A DNA stretch of 64,000 nucleotides from Mediterraneibacter butyricigenes (GTDB lineage Bacteria; Bacillota; Clostridia; Lachnospirales; Lachnospiraceae). Made by a program: the position numbers and the translations under genes. The notes under the pieces are model-generated. The model had not been told where the DNA came from and ran no database searches. It saw nothing but the letters and a program-made list of their open reading frames with translations. This document shows, piece after piece, positions 16,783 through 26,293 of the stretch (position 1 is its first letter; each line of letters starts with the position of its first letter). The stretch spans positions 1,798,001 to 1,862,000 of the forward strand of contig NZ_BHGK01000001.1 of NCBI RefSeq assembly GCF_003574295.1, in the 5' to 3' direction.

Positions 16783-17718
16783 ATGTATCCTATTAAATTT
16801 GAAAATATATATTTTGAAAAAATATGGGGAGGAAGTTCTTTAAAAAGTTTTAGAGAAAATGTGCCCGAGGGGAATATAGGTGAAAGCTGGGATATTTCTT
16901 GTCACCCAAATGGAATGAGCATCGTGGCTAATGGCTCTTTGAAGGGAAGAACACTTAAAAGTATAATTGATGAATATGGTTATGATTTGATGGGGAATAA
17001 GGTATCTGTAGAAAGATTTCCCTTATTGATAAAGCTTATTGACGCAGGAGAGAGACTTTCTGTTCAGGTTCATCCGGATGACGAATATGCCTTGAAGTAT
17101 GAAAGAGATCAGGGAAAAACAGAAGCTTGGTATGTGCTTAAGGCAGAGCCTGGAGCTAAATTGATTATAGGGACCAAAGATTGTTCGAAAGAAGAATTTA
17201 TTAGTGCTTTAGAAGGGAATTATTTAGAAAAATATTTGAATGAAGTACCAGTTAAAAAAGGAGATTGCTATTTAATTAAAAGTGGGATGGTTCATGCTAT
17301 ATGTGAAGGAGTAACAATTGCTGAAATTCAGCAAAGTAGTGACTTAACCTATAGAGTTTATGATTATGGAAGACCAAGAGAACTTCATAAAACCAAAGCT
17401 CTTGACGTTATAGACTTTCAGCTCAAGAGTAAGAATCTTCGAATTGATGAAGATAAAACATCTAAAAATAATTGGGTTAGTATGTGTGAAAGTGAATTCT
17501 TCAATATTGATAAAGCAGTTATAAGTGGGGGACTGAAGGATAAAAGTGATGTAAACACATTTAGTATTTTAACCTGTGTAGATGGATCTGGAACTATAAA
17601 AGGAGATGATTTTAAGGAAAATATTAAAGTCGGTGACAGCTTTCTTATAGCAGCTACACTAGGGAATTACGAAATAAACGGTAGATTAACATTATTAAAA
17701 AGCGTGCCAACAAAATAG
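16783..17718 (+). CDS. manA: Mannose-6-phosphate isomerase, class I (cupin)
   Basis: A 311-residue zinc-dependent cupin isomerase converting mannose-6-P to fructose-6-P. Typical features are the N-terminal YPIKFENIYFEKIWGG, the metal-binding QVHPDDEYA and GKTEAWYVL segments, the third ligand region KSGMVHAICEG, and the catalytic-loop block YRVYDYGRPRELH. The length matches the short Firmicute form. I chose the ATG at 16783, since GGAGG at 16770-16774 gives 8-nt spacing; an in-frame ATG at 16759 lies before that site. In this locus it would feed mannose-type PTS products into glycolysis. Confidence 0.92.
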   Translation: MYPIKFENIYFEKIWGGSSLKSFRENVPEGNIGESWDISCHPNGMSIVANGSLKGRTLKSIIDEYGYDLMGNKVSVERFPLLIKLIDAGERLSVQVHPDDEYALKYERDQGKTEAWYVLKAEPGAKLIIGTKDCSKEEFISALEGNYLEKYLNEVPVKKGDCYLIKSGMVHAICEGVTIAEIQQSSDLTYRVYDYGRPRELHKTKALDVIDFQLKSKNLRIDEDKTSKNNWVSMCESEFFNIDKAVISGGLKDKSDVNTFSILTCVDGSGTIKGDDFKENIKVGDSFLIAATLGNYEINGRLTLLKSVPTK

Positions 17719-17954
17719 ATTTAATTAAGTTGTTAGTATAAACTTTCAAGCATTATTAATAACAAGGCTAGTAATTATTTATACTATAGGCCTACTAGGA
17801 ACCATATATGATATATGGCTATAACTCCGGTTATTGTTTCAACAGCTTTCAGGATGAGAAAGAAATATGAGCAACTTAGAAATCAATTCATAGTTAGGTT
17901 AACTTATAGGCTATAAAGAATTAGTTAAATGTAGGACTGATTTTCACACTATTG
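17719..17954. other. Intergenic remnant before IS copy 2
   Basis: An AT-rich stretch of 236 bp with no coding frame I can support. It contains the palindrome CCATATATGATATATGG (17802-17818). The boundary with the IS is at 17955. The 8 bp before it (CACTATTG) do not match the 8 bp after the IS, so no target duplication remains. Confidence 0.4.
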
Positions 17955-18055
17955 GAGACTATGAAGAAAAGGACCTGTTGACAAACTCACTTTTTCAGTG
18001 TTTATTTCTACATGTTTTTTTGAAATGACATAAAACGGCTGGTAAATTCGGTTAT

Positions 18056-19365
18056 TCAAACCGCTTTTGCCAGCCGTTTTAGATTTAATGCCGTTGCCGA
18101 TAAGAGGCATTCTTCTATCGCTTTCTGAAGGCCTCTTTTCTGGATTTTATTCAATTTATGTTCTCGTTTTAAAACTGCGAATGTTCCTTCTGCCCATATC
18201 TTCCTAAGCCTCATGACCCTCAGATAATCACTGGTCCCTACTTTTTTGCTATTTCGATAAAAAGAGGGATAATAAGCACTCGCATTGATTCTGACTGTAC
18301 CGAGATCTGTGGCACAGGCTGAAAAATCCGGGCAGTTTTTACATTGTTTTTTGAACGGCTATATAAACGGTAATAGTTCTGCGTTGACTTTTTATAAATT
18401 AATTTCTGAAATGCTAAATATTCTCCCTGTCTACATACAAAGCGATCTGTTTCGTCCTCATAACAGAATCCCTTTTTCATTGCATTGTTCTGATATTCAC
18501 GTATAGCTGTATAACCTTGGACCCCTAATAACTCCTGCCCTCTGTGTACCGCTCCTATATCATATTCACCATCTAATCCAATTTCCTGATATTTACAAGA
18601 CTGTCCTTTCAAATGGTCCAGGATAATATCACTTTCCCTCTGGTTAGCTGGATAACAGTCCACCCCCGTAATAATGCCATGCCTGGTATCCACTGTCATC
18701 TCCGTCAGATAACCCAGCCCCTTTTTACGAGCCTGGTGGATATAACCACACTCTGGATCTGTCCGGCTTTTTAAAGATTCTTTCTCTTTTTTTACATTTT
18801 CCGGTTCTTTATAACCAGGCATGAATGAAAGCTCTGCTTCCAATTCTTCCATATATTTTACAGTGGAACGTTGGACCGTCTCAACCGCCTCATAGCGGCT
18901 TTCCCAGGACACATTGGACGGAAGGAATGAACCATCAGCAACACCAGTTTCTCCCGATACGATCCCAAGCTCTATACACTTCAGTACGATCTCATTAAAA
19001 ATTTCCCGGAATATGCCGGCCTCTTGAAAACGTCTTTTTCTATTCTGGCTAAACGTTGAGTGATCCGGTACTCTATACATAAGATCAATTCCACAAAACC
19101 AGCGGTAAGCAAGGTTAAGAGATACTTCCTCTTCAAGTCTCCGCTCTGATTTGATCCCATAAAGATAACCAATCAGCAGCATTTTTATCAGAACAACAGG
19201 ATCGATAGATTTTCTGCCAACATGGGAATAATAGGGGGCTGCCTTTTCGTATATAAAATCAAAATTTACACAGTTTTTAATCCGTCTCAGAAGATGATCT
19301 TCTGGGATCATAGAATCTATGTCAAGAATTACCATCTGGATTTGTCCGCTTTGTTTTCCCATCAT
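18056..19365 (-). CDS. IS1182-like transposase, expressed through a -1 frameshift
   Basis: The zero frame gives 375 residues (19365 down to 18238) and stops before the conserved C-terminus. A slip at GTTTTTT (18346-18352; AAAAAAC on the coding strand) would join 340 zero-frame codons to 96 codons in the -1 frame, ending at 18056, for a 436-residue transposase. The DDE residues are Asp in GVADGSF, Asp in GLDGEYD and, only in the -1 part, Glu in AEGTFAVLKREH. The zinc-finger-like block CKNCPDFSAC is also only in the -1 part and aligns with CENCPQISQC of the neighbouring transposase. GGAGG-type ribosome-binding sequence lies upstream of the ATG pair at 19365. Confidence 0.85.
18346..18352 (-). 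promoter_or_regulatory. Probable -1 ribosomal frameshift site (A AAA AAC), copy 2
   Basis: It is identical in sequence and frame to the site at 10256-10262 in copy 1. Its presence in two copies that otherwise differ by a few bases argues that it is a property of the element and not a chance indel in one copy. Confidence 0.6.
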
Positions 19366-19458
19366 AAATAACGACCTCTTGCAATTGATATAATAAGTAT
19401 ACCATACAGAAAGCCATTTCTCTCTAGTTTGTCAACAGGTCCAAAGTTTCACACTCTC

Positions 19459-21030
19459 GATTCATTCCCAGCACCATTTCTCATTATACAACCAATATTT
19501 CGACTCATTCTTAAAAATACAAGAAATACCAGACTTAATCTTATCTCTGAGTTCCAGTATCTTTGCCAGTTTTTTCAAATTCATGCACGCAAAGGTAAGC
19601 CCGGCTTTCATTTCCATCCGTGCTTTTCCTATGTATTGCGTATATCGAAAACCATGCTGCTCTTTGGCTGTTCCAAAGATTCTTTCTATGGTTTCTTTCC
19701 TCAGCTGATAAATTTGTTTATTTCCTAATCCGTGCCTGATATCTTCTGCTTTTTCCATATATTCTTCCCATACATGGCGCATGATCACTTTGGTATGTTC
19801 TTTGCTTTCCGTACATTGGGATATCTGCGGACAGTTTTCGCAAAATAGTCCACAGCTTTTATATTCTCGATACCCATCTCTGTTAGTGGTGTGATAGGTC
19901 AGGACTCTATTTTCAGGGCATATATAACAATCATAATACTCATCATAAGCGTACTCATATTTCTTGAAGAATCCATCTTTCGTCATTGGACGTTTATACG
20001 GCAATAAAGGTTTAATTCCATCTTCTAATAATAAATGCGCAATTGCTGGTGTTTTGTATCCGGCATCTGCAACGATCATTTCTGGTTGATATATCTTAAG
20101 TTTATCATACAGCGTTTTGAATGTTCTGCTGTTGTGTTCGTTCCCCGGATGTACACTATAGCCAAGAATCCATCCATGCTTATCACAAGCTGTTTCTACG
20201 GCATAAGCAAAAACATGTTTGTGTTCTCCTTTATGGAACCATCCGCTTTCTGGATCAGTGATACTGCATTTTTGTGTTTTTACATCCTTCGAAACGACTT
20301 CTTCTGCGGTTTCGGAATCAACACCCCCATTTCCAGACTGAGGAGGTTTGGGCGGTTTCTTATCTTTTAACGGCTTTTTGTCATGCGCAATCCGGTCTTT
20401 CTCAATCTCTTTATTTAATTCTTCTTCGTACCAGAGTGTCTGTTCACGGGCAACTCGTTTTCTCATTTTTTTACTGTTGGCACATGCTTTTACATGCGTT
20501 GCATCCACAAATATCTGCTCTGTGTCAACAAGTTTATATTTCATACAGTCTTCAAGAATCTTCGAAAAGATCTGCTCAAAAAGATCCGTATCTTTAAATC
20601 GGCGGGTATAGTTTTTTCCAAATGTTGAAAAATGCGGGACCGGATCCAGCATATCTAATCCAAGAAACCAGCGGTAAGCAACATTGACTTCGATCTCTTT
20701 CATTGTCTGTCTCATACTTTTGATTCCATAGAGATATTGAATCATAGGTATTTTTATCAGCATCAACGGATCCATGCTTGGACGACCATTATCTAAACAA
20801 TATTTATCTTCAACCAGGTCATAGATAAATGTCCAGTCAATTGCTTTATCAATCAGACGAAGCATATGGTTTTGAGGAACCATGTCATCCATGCAAAACA
20901 TAAGCATTTGTTCTCTTTTTTTATCTGTATTTTTAGCCATCATAAAAAACACCGCCTTTTGATATTTATTATACCAGAAAAACGGTTCTAAAAGTAGAAA
21001 AGCCCAGCAATTGCTGGACTTTGTCTACAG
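19459..21030 (-). mobile_element. IS1182-type element B, right end truncated by IS copy 2
   Basis: It contains one full-length transposase gene on the minus strand. The end beyond the transposase stop codon is missing because copy 2 starts 4 bp away. At the other end, a 12-bp palindrome CAGCAATTGCTG sits inside a larger imperfect hairpin (20994-21028), which may mark the element end. I could not define its terminal repeats, so the boundaries are approximate. Confidence 0.6.
19462..20952 (-). CDS. IS1182-family transposase (element B)
   Basis: A 496-residue DDE transposase in a single frame. The N-terminal block (FCMDDMVPQNHMLRLIDKAIDW) and YRWFLGLDMLDPVPHFSTF match the family. The catalytic residues are Asp in FVDATHV, Asp in VADAGYKT and Glu in IERIFGTAKEQHG. 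A charged insert near residues 180-225 is rich in Lys and Pro. It is related to, but clearly distinct from, the transposase of copies 1 and 2, and it needs no frameshift. The protein looks intact, although the element has probably lost one end. Confidence 0.93.
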   Translation of the reverse strand: MFFMMAKNTDKKREQMLMFCMDDMVPQNHMLRLIDKAIDWTFIYDLVEDKYCLDNGRPSMDPLMLIKIPMIQYLYGIKSMRQTMKEIEVNVAYRWFLGLDMLDPVPHFSTFGKNYTRRFKDTDLFEQIFSKILEDCMKYKLVDTEQIFVDATHVKACANSKKMRKRVAREQTLWYEEELNKEIEKDRIAHDKKPLKDKKPPKPPQSGNGGVDSETAEEVVSKDVKTQKCSITDPESGWFHKGEHKHVFAYAVETACDKHGWILGYSVHPGNEHNSRTFKTLYDKLKIYQPEMIVADAGYKTPAIAHLLLEDGIKPLLPYKRPMTKDGFFKKYEYAYDEYYDCYICPENRVLTYHTTNRDGYREYKSCGLFCENCPQISQCTESKEHTKVIMRHVWEEYMEKAEDIRHGLGNKQIYQLRKETIERIFGTAKEQHGFRYTQYIGKARMEMKAGLTFACMNLKKLAKILELRDKIKSGISCIFKNESKYWLYNEKWCWE

Positions 21031-21058
21031 TCTGACGGCGGACAATTATGTCCGCCGT
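20994..21058. repeat. Two adjacent hairpins beside element B
   Basis: The first (20994-21028) is built on the perfect palindrome CAGCAATTGCTG with flanking GTAGA/TCTAC. The second pairs ACGGCGGACA (21035-21044) with TGTCCGCCGT (21049-21058) around a 4-nt loop. They may be a terminator or the end structure of element B. Confidence 0.5.
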
Positions 21059-21062
21059 AAAA

Positions 21063-21873
21063 TTATGTCTGTTTTGTTAAAAAGTCTGATAGCTGTTGTC
21101 CAAGAAAGAAACCAACCTGTGGATATAACTCTTGGATTTCCTGATATTTTGCTTTAATCATTTCTGGTTCATCAGCCCAGATCTTTTCATATATTTTGAA
21201 AGCTCTTTTAAAATGTGTTTTGGCTTGCGGAAGATTTGGCGGTCATCAGATAAATGGTTCCAAGGGTTTCCTGTACTTTGGCATAATCCAGACAGTGATC
21301 GGAATGGTATTCCTTGATGATGCCGGATAATTTTTGCAATTCGGAGATTCCTCTTTCGGGTTTCTGCTGTTCTGTCAGGAACATTGCATAATTGGCAATC
21401 TGAGGTATGCTGTCATTTATATGAAGCAGGTTAAATTGGTCAAGCAGTGAGATACTTTTTTCCATGTGTTCTCTTGCAAGATCGGGATGACCGTTCATGC
21501 GGTAAAGTCCACCGAGATTGGCATGAAGGTTGGAAACAAGGCGAGCATTGTCAACAGTAATAGTTTCTATCTGGGCAAGTGCATCTTTTTCCAGTTTTAT
21601 TGCTTTTTCAGGTTTGGTTTCAAGAGTTGCCTGAAAATCCAGTAATAATGCCCGGTCAGAGTCGTTGCCAATACTTTTTGTTTTTAATAGACATTTCAAT
21701 TCCTGAATGATTCCATTCATACCTTTGTGGTAGTTATAGTTATCCATGTATGGAAATGCATTTTCCAGAAAAAGCAGATACTTTGGTATATCATCCTTTT
21801 CAATCAATTCTATGATATTTCCGATTGTTTGAAACAGTTTCTTGTAATAATCAACTTCCATTCCATGGATCAT
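21063..21873 (-). pseudogene. TPR-repeat protein, frameshifted remnant
   Basis: The first part (21873 down to about 21250) encodes ~210 residues of tetratricopeptide-like helices, for example NLHANLGGLYRMNGHPDLAREHMEKS in pieces, and QETLGTIYLM. Near 21240 the frame is lost and stops at 21208. Another frame continues the repeat with NLPQAKTHFKRAFKIYEKIW and ends naturally in LSDFLTKQT at 21063. One frameshift therefore separates the last repeat. The N-terminus also looks truncated, because TPR regulators or sensors usually carry another domain before the repeats. No function can be assigned. Confidence 0.7.
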
Positions 21874-21942
21874 ATAACAGACTTTTACATTATTACATCT
21901 AATAATAGAATTTTTAAGAGCCTCAAGGCAAGAATCAAGGGT

Positions 21943-22371
21943 ATGTTCGAACCTATATTAATACAGTCGCCAGTAGTGATGCCAATGAAGGACGGATTCA
22001 AGGCAAACTGCGAATACTTTAAATTAGGTTTTCTAGATAAAACCTCTGTTGCCCTTGGCAGACAGTTCCGAGAACTGCTTCCGGTGCTCTGGATGAAGGG
22101 AGGAGCCATTGGTAGGTGCCCGGCTCTTGAAAATGATGATCTCTCGAATATGCTGATCTTGCCGCAGAATAAGATGGCTGTTTTGATGGATGAGATATAC
22201 TATTTTGAATTTGATGCGGAATTAAGACGTAATCCAGAGATCCAGACAATTTTCATTGTAACGGATTCAGAAACGGCATATCGGTCGATGATTCGTTCTT
22301 ACGATGACAAAGACTGCTATCAGCTTTATAGAGATTATCTGGATAATTTCAGAATCAATACGGGGAGGTAA
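21943..22371 (+). pseudogene. C-terminal fragment of a type III-type adenine DNA methylase
   Basis: About 142 codons encode what looks like the C-terminal tail of an adenine-specific methylase of restriction systems (LPVLWMKGGAIG, DEIYYFEFDAELRR, IFIVTDSETAYR, YRDYLDNFRIN). None of the catalytic motifs (DPPY, FxGxG) are present. The frame extends upstream without homology, so the gene was truncated by earlier rearrangement, probably linked to the neighbouring IS and TPR remnant. It ends 2 bp before the helicase/nuclease gene, the usual mod-res order. Confidence 0.65.
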
Positions 22372-22373
22372 AC

Positions 22374-25256
22374 ATGAGAATAGAATTATTCCCTTTTCAG
22401 AAGAGAGCTCTTGCTGATATCCGCATGAAGACTGCGGAAGCAATGGGTAGCTATCACAGAACACATGCACCACAGGTGGTTTCTTTCACTGCACCAACCG
22501 GAGCTGGAAAGACCATCATCATGTCTGCGCTGATTGAGGCTGTTCTTTTCGGCGATGAACAGTATATGGAGCAACCGAATGCAATTATAGTCTGGCTTTC
22601 GGATTCGCCTCAGCTGAACGAGCAGTCGAAGCAGAAGATCGACTCCAAGGCTGATAAGATTAAGTTGTCGCAGTGCGTTACGATTTCTGAGGAATCCTTT
22701 GATAAAGAGGTATTTGAGGATGGTCATGTTTATTTTCTGAATACACAGAAATTATCGGTTACTTCTAAACTCACGAAAAATGGCGATGGGCGTACTTATA
22801 CGATTTGGCAGACTCTTGCAAATACCGTTTGGGAGAAAAGCGACCGACTGTATTTTATCATTGACGAAGCACACCGTGGTATGCAAGGACGCGAAGCCAG
22901 CAGAGCAACAACTATAATGCAGAAATTTATTAAGGGGAGTGAAGATGATGGAATTCCTCCAATGCCGGTAGTTATCGGTATGTCTGCTACCACGCAGAGA
23001 TTCAATGCATTGGTCGAGGGCACGTCCTCTACAATTCATAAATCAATAGTGACAACGGATGAAGTGCGTGCTTCTGGACTTTTAAAGGACAGGATTGTTA
23101 TCACTTATCCGGAAGAAGGGGCGGTCAATAATGATATGGCTATTCTGCAAGCAGCTGCAGATGATTGGAAGGAAAAGTGGGAACATTGGACGCAGTATTG
23201 CTTTGAGCAACACTATGCCTATGTAAATCCAATTTTAATCATTCAGGTTTTGAATGGAACGGGAGATGCTCTAACTGACACAAATCTAGATGACTGTATT
23301 GCAAAGATAGAGGAACGGACAGGATTCAAGCTAGAAAGCGGTCAAGTTGTTCATACCTTTGGTAGCACAGCAGCAACACTGAACGTCAATGAGCTTGATG
23401 TGCGTTATGAGGAGCCTTCCAATATTGCTGAAGATAGAAACATTCGCGTAGTGTTCTTTAAAGAAAATCTTTCAACTGGCTGGGATTGTCCGCGAGCAGA
23501 AACAATGATGTCCTTTAAACATGCAAACGATGCTACATATATTGCACAGCTTCTCGGGCGAATGGTCAGAACACCAATGCAGATGCATATTCAGGTGGAC
23601 GATGTTTTGAACGATGTACATCTCTATTTGCCGTACTTCAATGAAGATACAGTTAGGGATGTTGTAGAAGCCTTGCAGAGTACGGAAGGTGGAGATATTC
23701 CGACCGATATTTATGGTGAATCCTTATCTGGAAAGAAATTTGAAACATTGACTGTTAGACCACAGAAGAAAAAAGAAGTGCAGCAGACTCCGGGACAGAT
23801 GACGTTGTTTGATGTATTTTCCGGTCAGACAATATCTGAGCGGCAGACTGATATAGTAACAACAAAGCCAACTGGTGATATCGTTCCTACGACGTATCCT
23901 CAAATTACTGGAGTGCAGGAACAACTAGCATATACATCGAGACAGAATCAGATGCAACAGACCACTGATACAACAGCTCTTGTTCAGTCTGGATTGACTA
24001 TGTCACAGACTTCTGACATAGAATCACCACTCAGAAGTAACATTGTGGAAAGTTCCAAAACGGATCAGCAAAATACCTCTGTAGCGGAAGATATGTTTAA
24101 TCGTGAAGATGTTATGAAATTTATAAACGATGCAGGACTTCTTTCTTATAACATCAGAGCACTTCGAATCAATGATTATCTGAAATCGTTGTATAGGATG
24201 GCACATTTACTTACGATGTCTAAATTACATCGTGAGGCAATTCGAGAAGTTCAGGATGAAATCGTTGAGATGATTCACAATTATGTGGAAGGTCTTAAGA
24301 CAGAAGGAAAATATGATGACCTTGTTCAGCAGGTTAAACAGTTTAAGCTGGCGACTCAAATCTTTGATGCCTTTGGAGAGACTGTGGACAATTATTCGGT
24401 GCATGACTTGTTCACAACGACAGATTCTGATATAGAGAGACAATTTAGGATTGCTGATGTAAAGCTCGGGCGAGAAGGCATCGGCATGGCATATGGTAAC
24501 AAGTATATGGATATGTCTGACCTAACGGCATTTAAAGTTGATGTTATTCTTTTTGTCGCTGACGAAGAGTGCATGAACCGTTTACATTCTTATGCAGAGA
24601 TTCGCTTTCACGGATTGAATGATGATTATCGCAGATATATTGCTACAATCGACTCTGAAAAAATTCGTAAAGATTACGACAGCATTGTTTCAGATGGTGA
24701 TTCTGTTAGCAAACATAATTTCCGTTTGCCTGAGACTATTCAGGTGCCACATGAAGTGGGGGGAAAAGAATATAGAAATCATCTTTTCGTCAGCGACATA
24801 ACCGGTGTAGCAACTATGAAATTAAATACTTGGGAAGCAGGAGTCATTGAAGAGGAAGAAAAACGAGAAGACTTTGTCTGTTGGATTCGGAATCCTTCCA
24901 GAGGCTCATGGGCACTTTGTATTCCTTATGAAATTGATGGTGAAATAAAGCCTACTTATCCTGATTTCATTATAGTAAGAAAAGATCGTGTCCTCGGGTA
25001 TGTTGTTGATATTCTTGAACCACATAATCCTGACTTTAAGGATAATCTCGGAAAAGCGAAGGGATTCGCAGATTACGCAAAAAAGAATCCGGGTGTGGGA
25101 AGAATTCAGCTTATTCGTATGAGCAAAGATGCTGCTGGAAATCACAAGTTTAAGAGATTAGATATGTCTAAAACAGCTGTTCGGGATAAAGTATCTCATG
25201 CAATAAATACAGACGAGCTCGATCACATCTTTGACACAGATGGCGTTATCGAATAA
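22374..25256 (+). CDS. DEAD/DEAH-box helicase, type III restriction subunit-like
   Basis: A 960-residue SF2 helicase of the type III restriction (Res) family. Walker A is APTGAGKT (residues 40-47), the DEAH motif is IIDEAHRG (about 162-169), motif III is MSATTQRF, and motif VI resembles QLLGRMVRTP. A nuclease-like C-terminal domain shows a Pro-Asp at about 863-864 (TYPDFIIV) followed by VVDILEPH, a PD-(D/E)xK-like arrangement lacking an obvious lysine in the usual place. The ATG follows GGGGAGG. The gene looks complete, but its methylase partner is truncated, and Res subunits normally need Mod for DNA recognition, so restriction is probably inactive. Confidence 0.85.
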   Translation: MRIELFPFQKRALADIRMKTAEAMGSYHRTHAPQVVSFTAPTGAGKTIIMSALIEAVLFGDEQYMEQPNAIIVWLSDSPQLNEQSKQKIDSKADKIKLSQCVTISEESFDKEVFEDGHVYFLNTQKLSVTSKLTKNGDGRTYTIWQTLANTVWEKSDRLYFIIDEAHRGMQGREASRATTIMQKFIKGSEDDGIPPMPVVIGMSATTQRFNALVEGTSSTIHKSIVTTDEVRASGLLKDRIVITYPEEGAVNNDMAILQAAADDWKEKWEHWTQYCFEQHYAYVNPILIIQVLNGTGDALTDTNLDDCIAKIEERTGFKLESGQVVHTFGSTAATLNVNELDVRYEEPSNIAEDRNIRVVFFKENLSTGWDCPRAETMMSFKHANDATYIAQLLGRMVRTPMQMHIQVDDVLNDVHLYLPYFNEDTVRDVVEALQSTEGGDIPTDIYGESLSGKKFETLTVRPQKKKEVQQTPGQMTLFDVFSGQTISERQTDIVTTKPTGDIVPTTYPQITGVQEQLAYTSRQNQMQQTTDTTALVQSGLTMSQTSDIESPLRSNIVESSKTDQQNTSVAEDMFNREDVMKFINDAGLLSYNIRALRINDYLKSLYRMAHLLTMSKLHREAIREVQDEIVEMIHNYVEGLKTEGKYDDLVQQVKQFKLATQIFDAFGETVDNYSVHDLFTTTDSDIERQFRIADVKLGREGIGMAYGNKYMDMSDLTAFKVDVILFVADEECMNRLHSYAEIRFHGLNDDYRRYIATIDSEKIRKDYDSIVSDGDSVSKHNFRLPETIQVPHEVGGKEYRNHLFVSDITGVATMKLNTWEAGVIEEEEKREDFVCWIRNPSRGSWALCIPYEIDGEIKPTYPDFIIVRKDRVLGYVVDILEPHNPDFKDNLGKAKGFADYAKKNPGVGRIQLIRMSKDAAGNHKFKRLDMSKTAVRDKVSHAINTDELDHIFDTDGVIE

Positions 25257-25393
25257 GAAAAATTCAGTTATGACAAAAGAGCTGCAATTGTTGTTGTAGT
25301 TATTTCAAAATAGATGATTCTGCACTATCAGCGTGACCATGAGAGGATGTTGCAACAACTGATAGATTTCTGCGAAGAAGTAGTCATAGGGAG

Positions 25394-25430
25394 CAAGCCA
25401 CATTGGATATAATCCACTGTGGCTTGTTTT
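25394..25430 (+). terminator. Intrinsic terminator after the helicase/nuclease gene
   Basis: CAAGCCACA (25394-25402) pairs with TGTGGCTTG (25418-25426), with a further inner pairing TGGAT/ATCCA, followed by TTTT. It lies about 140 bp after the stop codon; the sequence in between has no gene I can support. Confidence 0.65.
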
Positions 25431-25442
25431 GAACTGAATGAT

Positions 25443-26293
25443 TTACAATTTCGGATTCCGCCGTCTCAACTTCCGATGCTCCTTTGCAGGCTTAGAACGG
25501 GAGAATATTTCTTTTAATGTCTGCTTTTCTTCCACAGAAAGCTGAGTGACTTTCATCTCCAGATTTTTGCAGAAAAGAAGCAAAAGACCATTTATATAAG
25601 CATCATTTGATGACTCTGTATCGCCATCTGCGGTAGTAGGTATTTGAGATGTAAAGTCATCAATGATATTTTTGACCATACTTTGATAGTCATGTCGCTG
25701 GCGGTATTGCTATCTTTCATATGAGTATTTCGTAGGTCAGCGACAATCGGTTTTAGGTCTGCTGACAGAATATTCATATAATATTGTTCTGACTCAATGT
25801 GTGAATTATCAAATACATTTGCAAATGTATCGGTGGAATCGGCACCAAACTCTGTTAATTTGCATCTCATCACATCAAGAAAAGCATTCGCTATCTGAAG
25901 TCCCTTATCGTTAAATCCATCAATATAGATTTCCAGGTCAGTCATGAATTTTTTGAAATTTTCATGTGTGAGTAATTCAGATAATAATCGAGGGTTATAT
26001 TTTTTATCAGTCAGTATTTGTATGGCATCGTCATTTAGGTGCAGATCAGATACTGACTGATTTTTATGTTGCCGTAATTCTGTCCGGCAAAGAAGGTAAT
26101 CTGTGCTTACGTTGTAAAAATTTGAAAGCGTTATAAGATTGCTGAGCGACATATCTATATTTTCATCTTTTTCATAATTGCCAAGCGTGGAGCTAGGGAT
26201 ACCGGTAGCATCGGATAACTCCTGCAACGACATTCTTTTTTCTGAGACTCTCAAATCTTTCAGTCTTTCTGGTATGGTAAGTTTTGTATGCAT
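25443..26293 (-). pseudogene. XRE-family transcriptional regulator, frameshifted
   Basis: The N-terminal ~65 residues form a helix-turn-helix of the XRE/Cro type (RLKDLRVSEKRMSLQELSDATGIPSSTLGNYE in pieces). A long helical effector region follows. Near 25680 the frame shifts. The original frame runs to 25592 with low-complexity sequence. A second frame begins MVKNIIDDFTSQ (25679) and ends naturally in KLRRRNPKL at 25443. A single one-base change would restore a ~280-residue protein. It resembles regulators of integrative elements and probably once controlled the genes to its right. Confidence 0.7.

Larger units (their letters stand above)
17955..19458 (-). mobile_element. IS1182-like element, copy 2 (uninterrupted)
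   Basis: A 1.5-kb element with the same 17-bp inverted repeat GGACCTGTTGACAAACT as copy 1 and a transposase on the minus strand. The outer 16 bp at each end (GAGACTATGAAGAAAA on the left, AAAGTTTCACACTCTC on the right) have the same genomic orientation as in copy 1, although the transposase is inverted. No target duplication is visible: the right side lies 3 bp from the stop codon of another transposase. With copy 1 it forms a pair of inverted repeats around rpoN-levR-deoC-gfo-manA. Confidence 0.85.
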
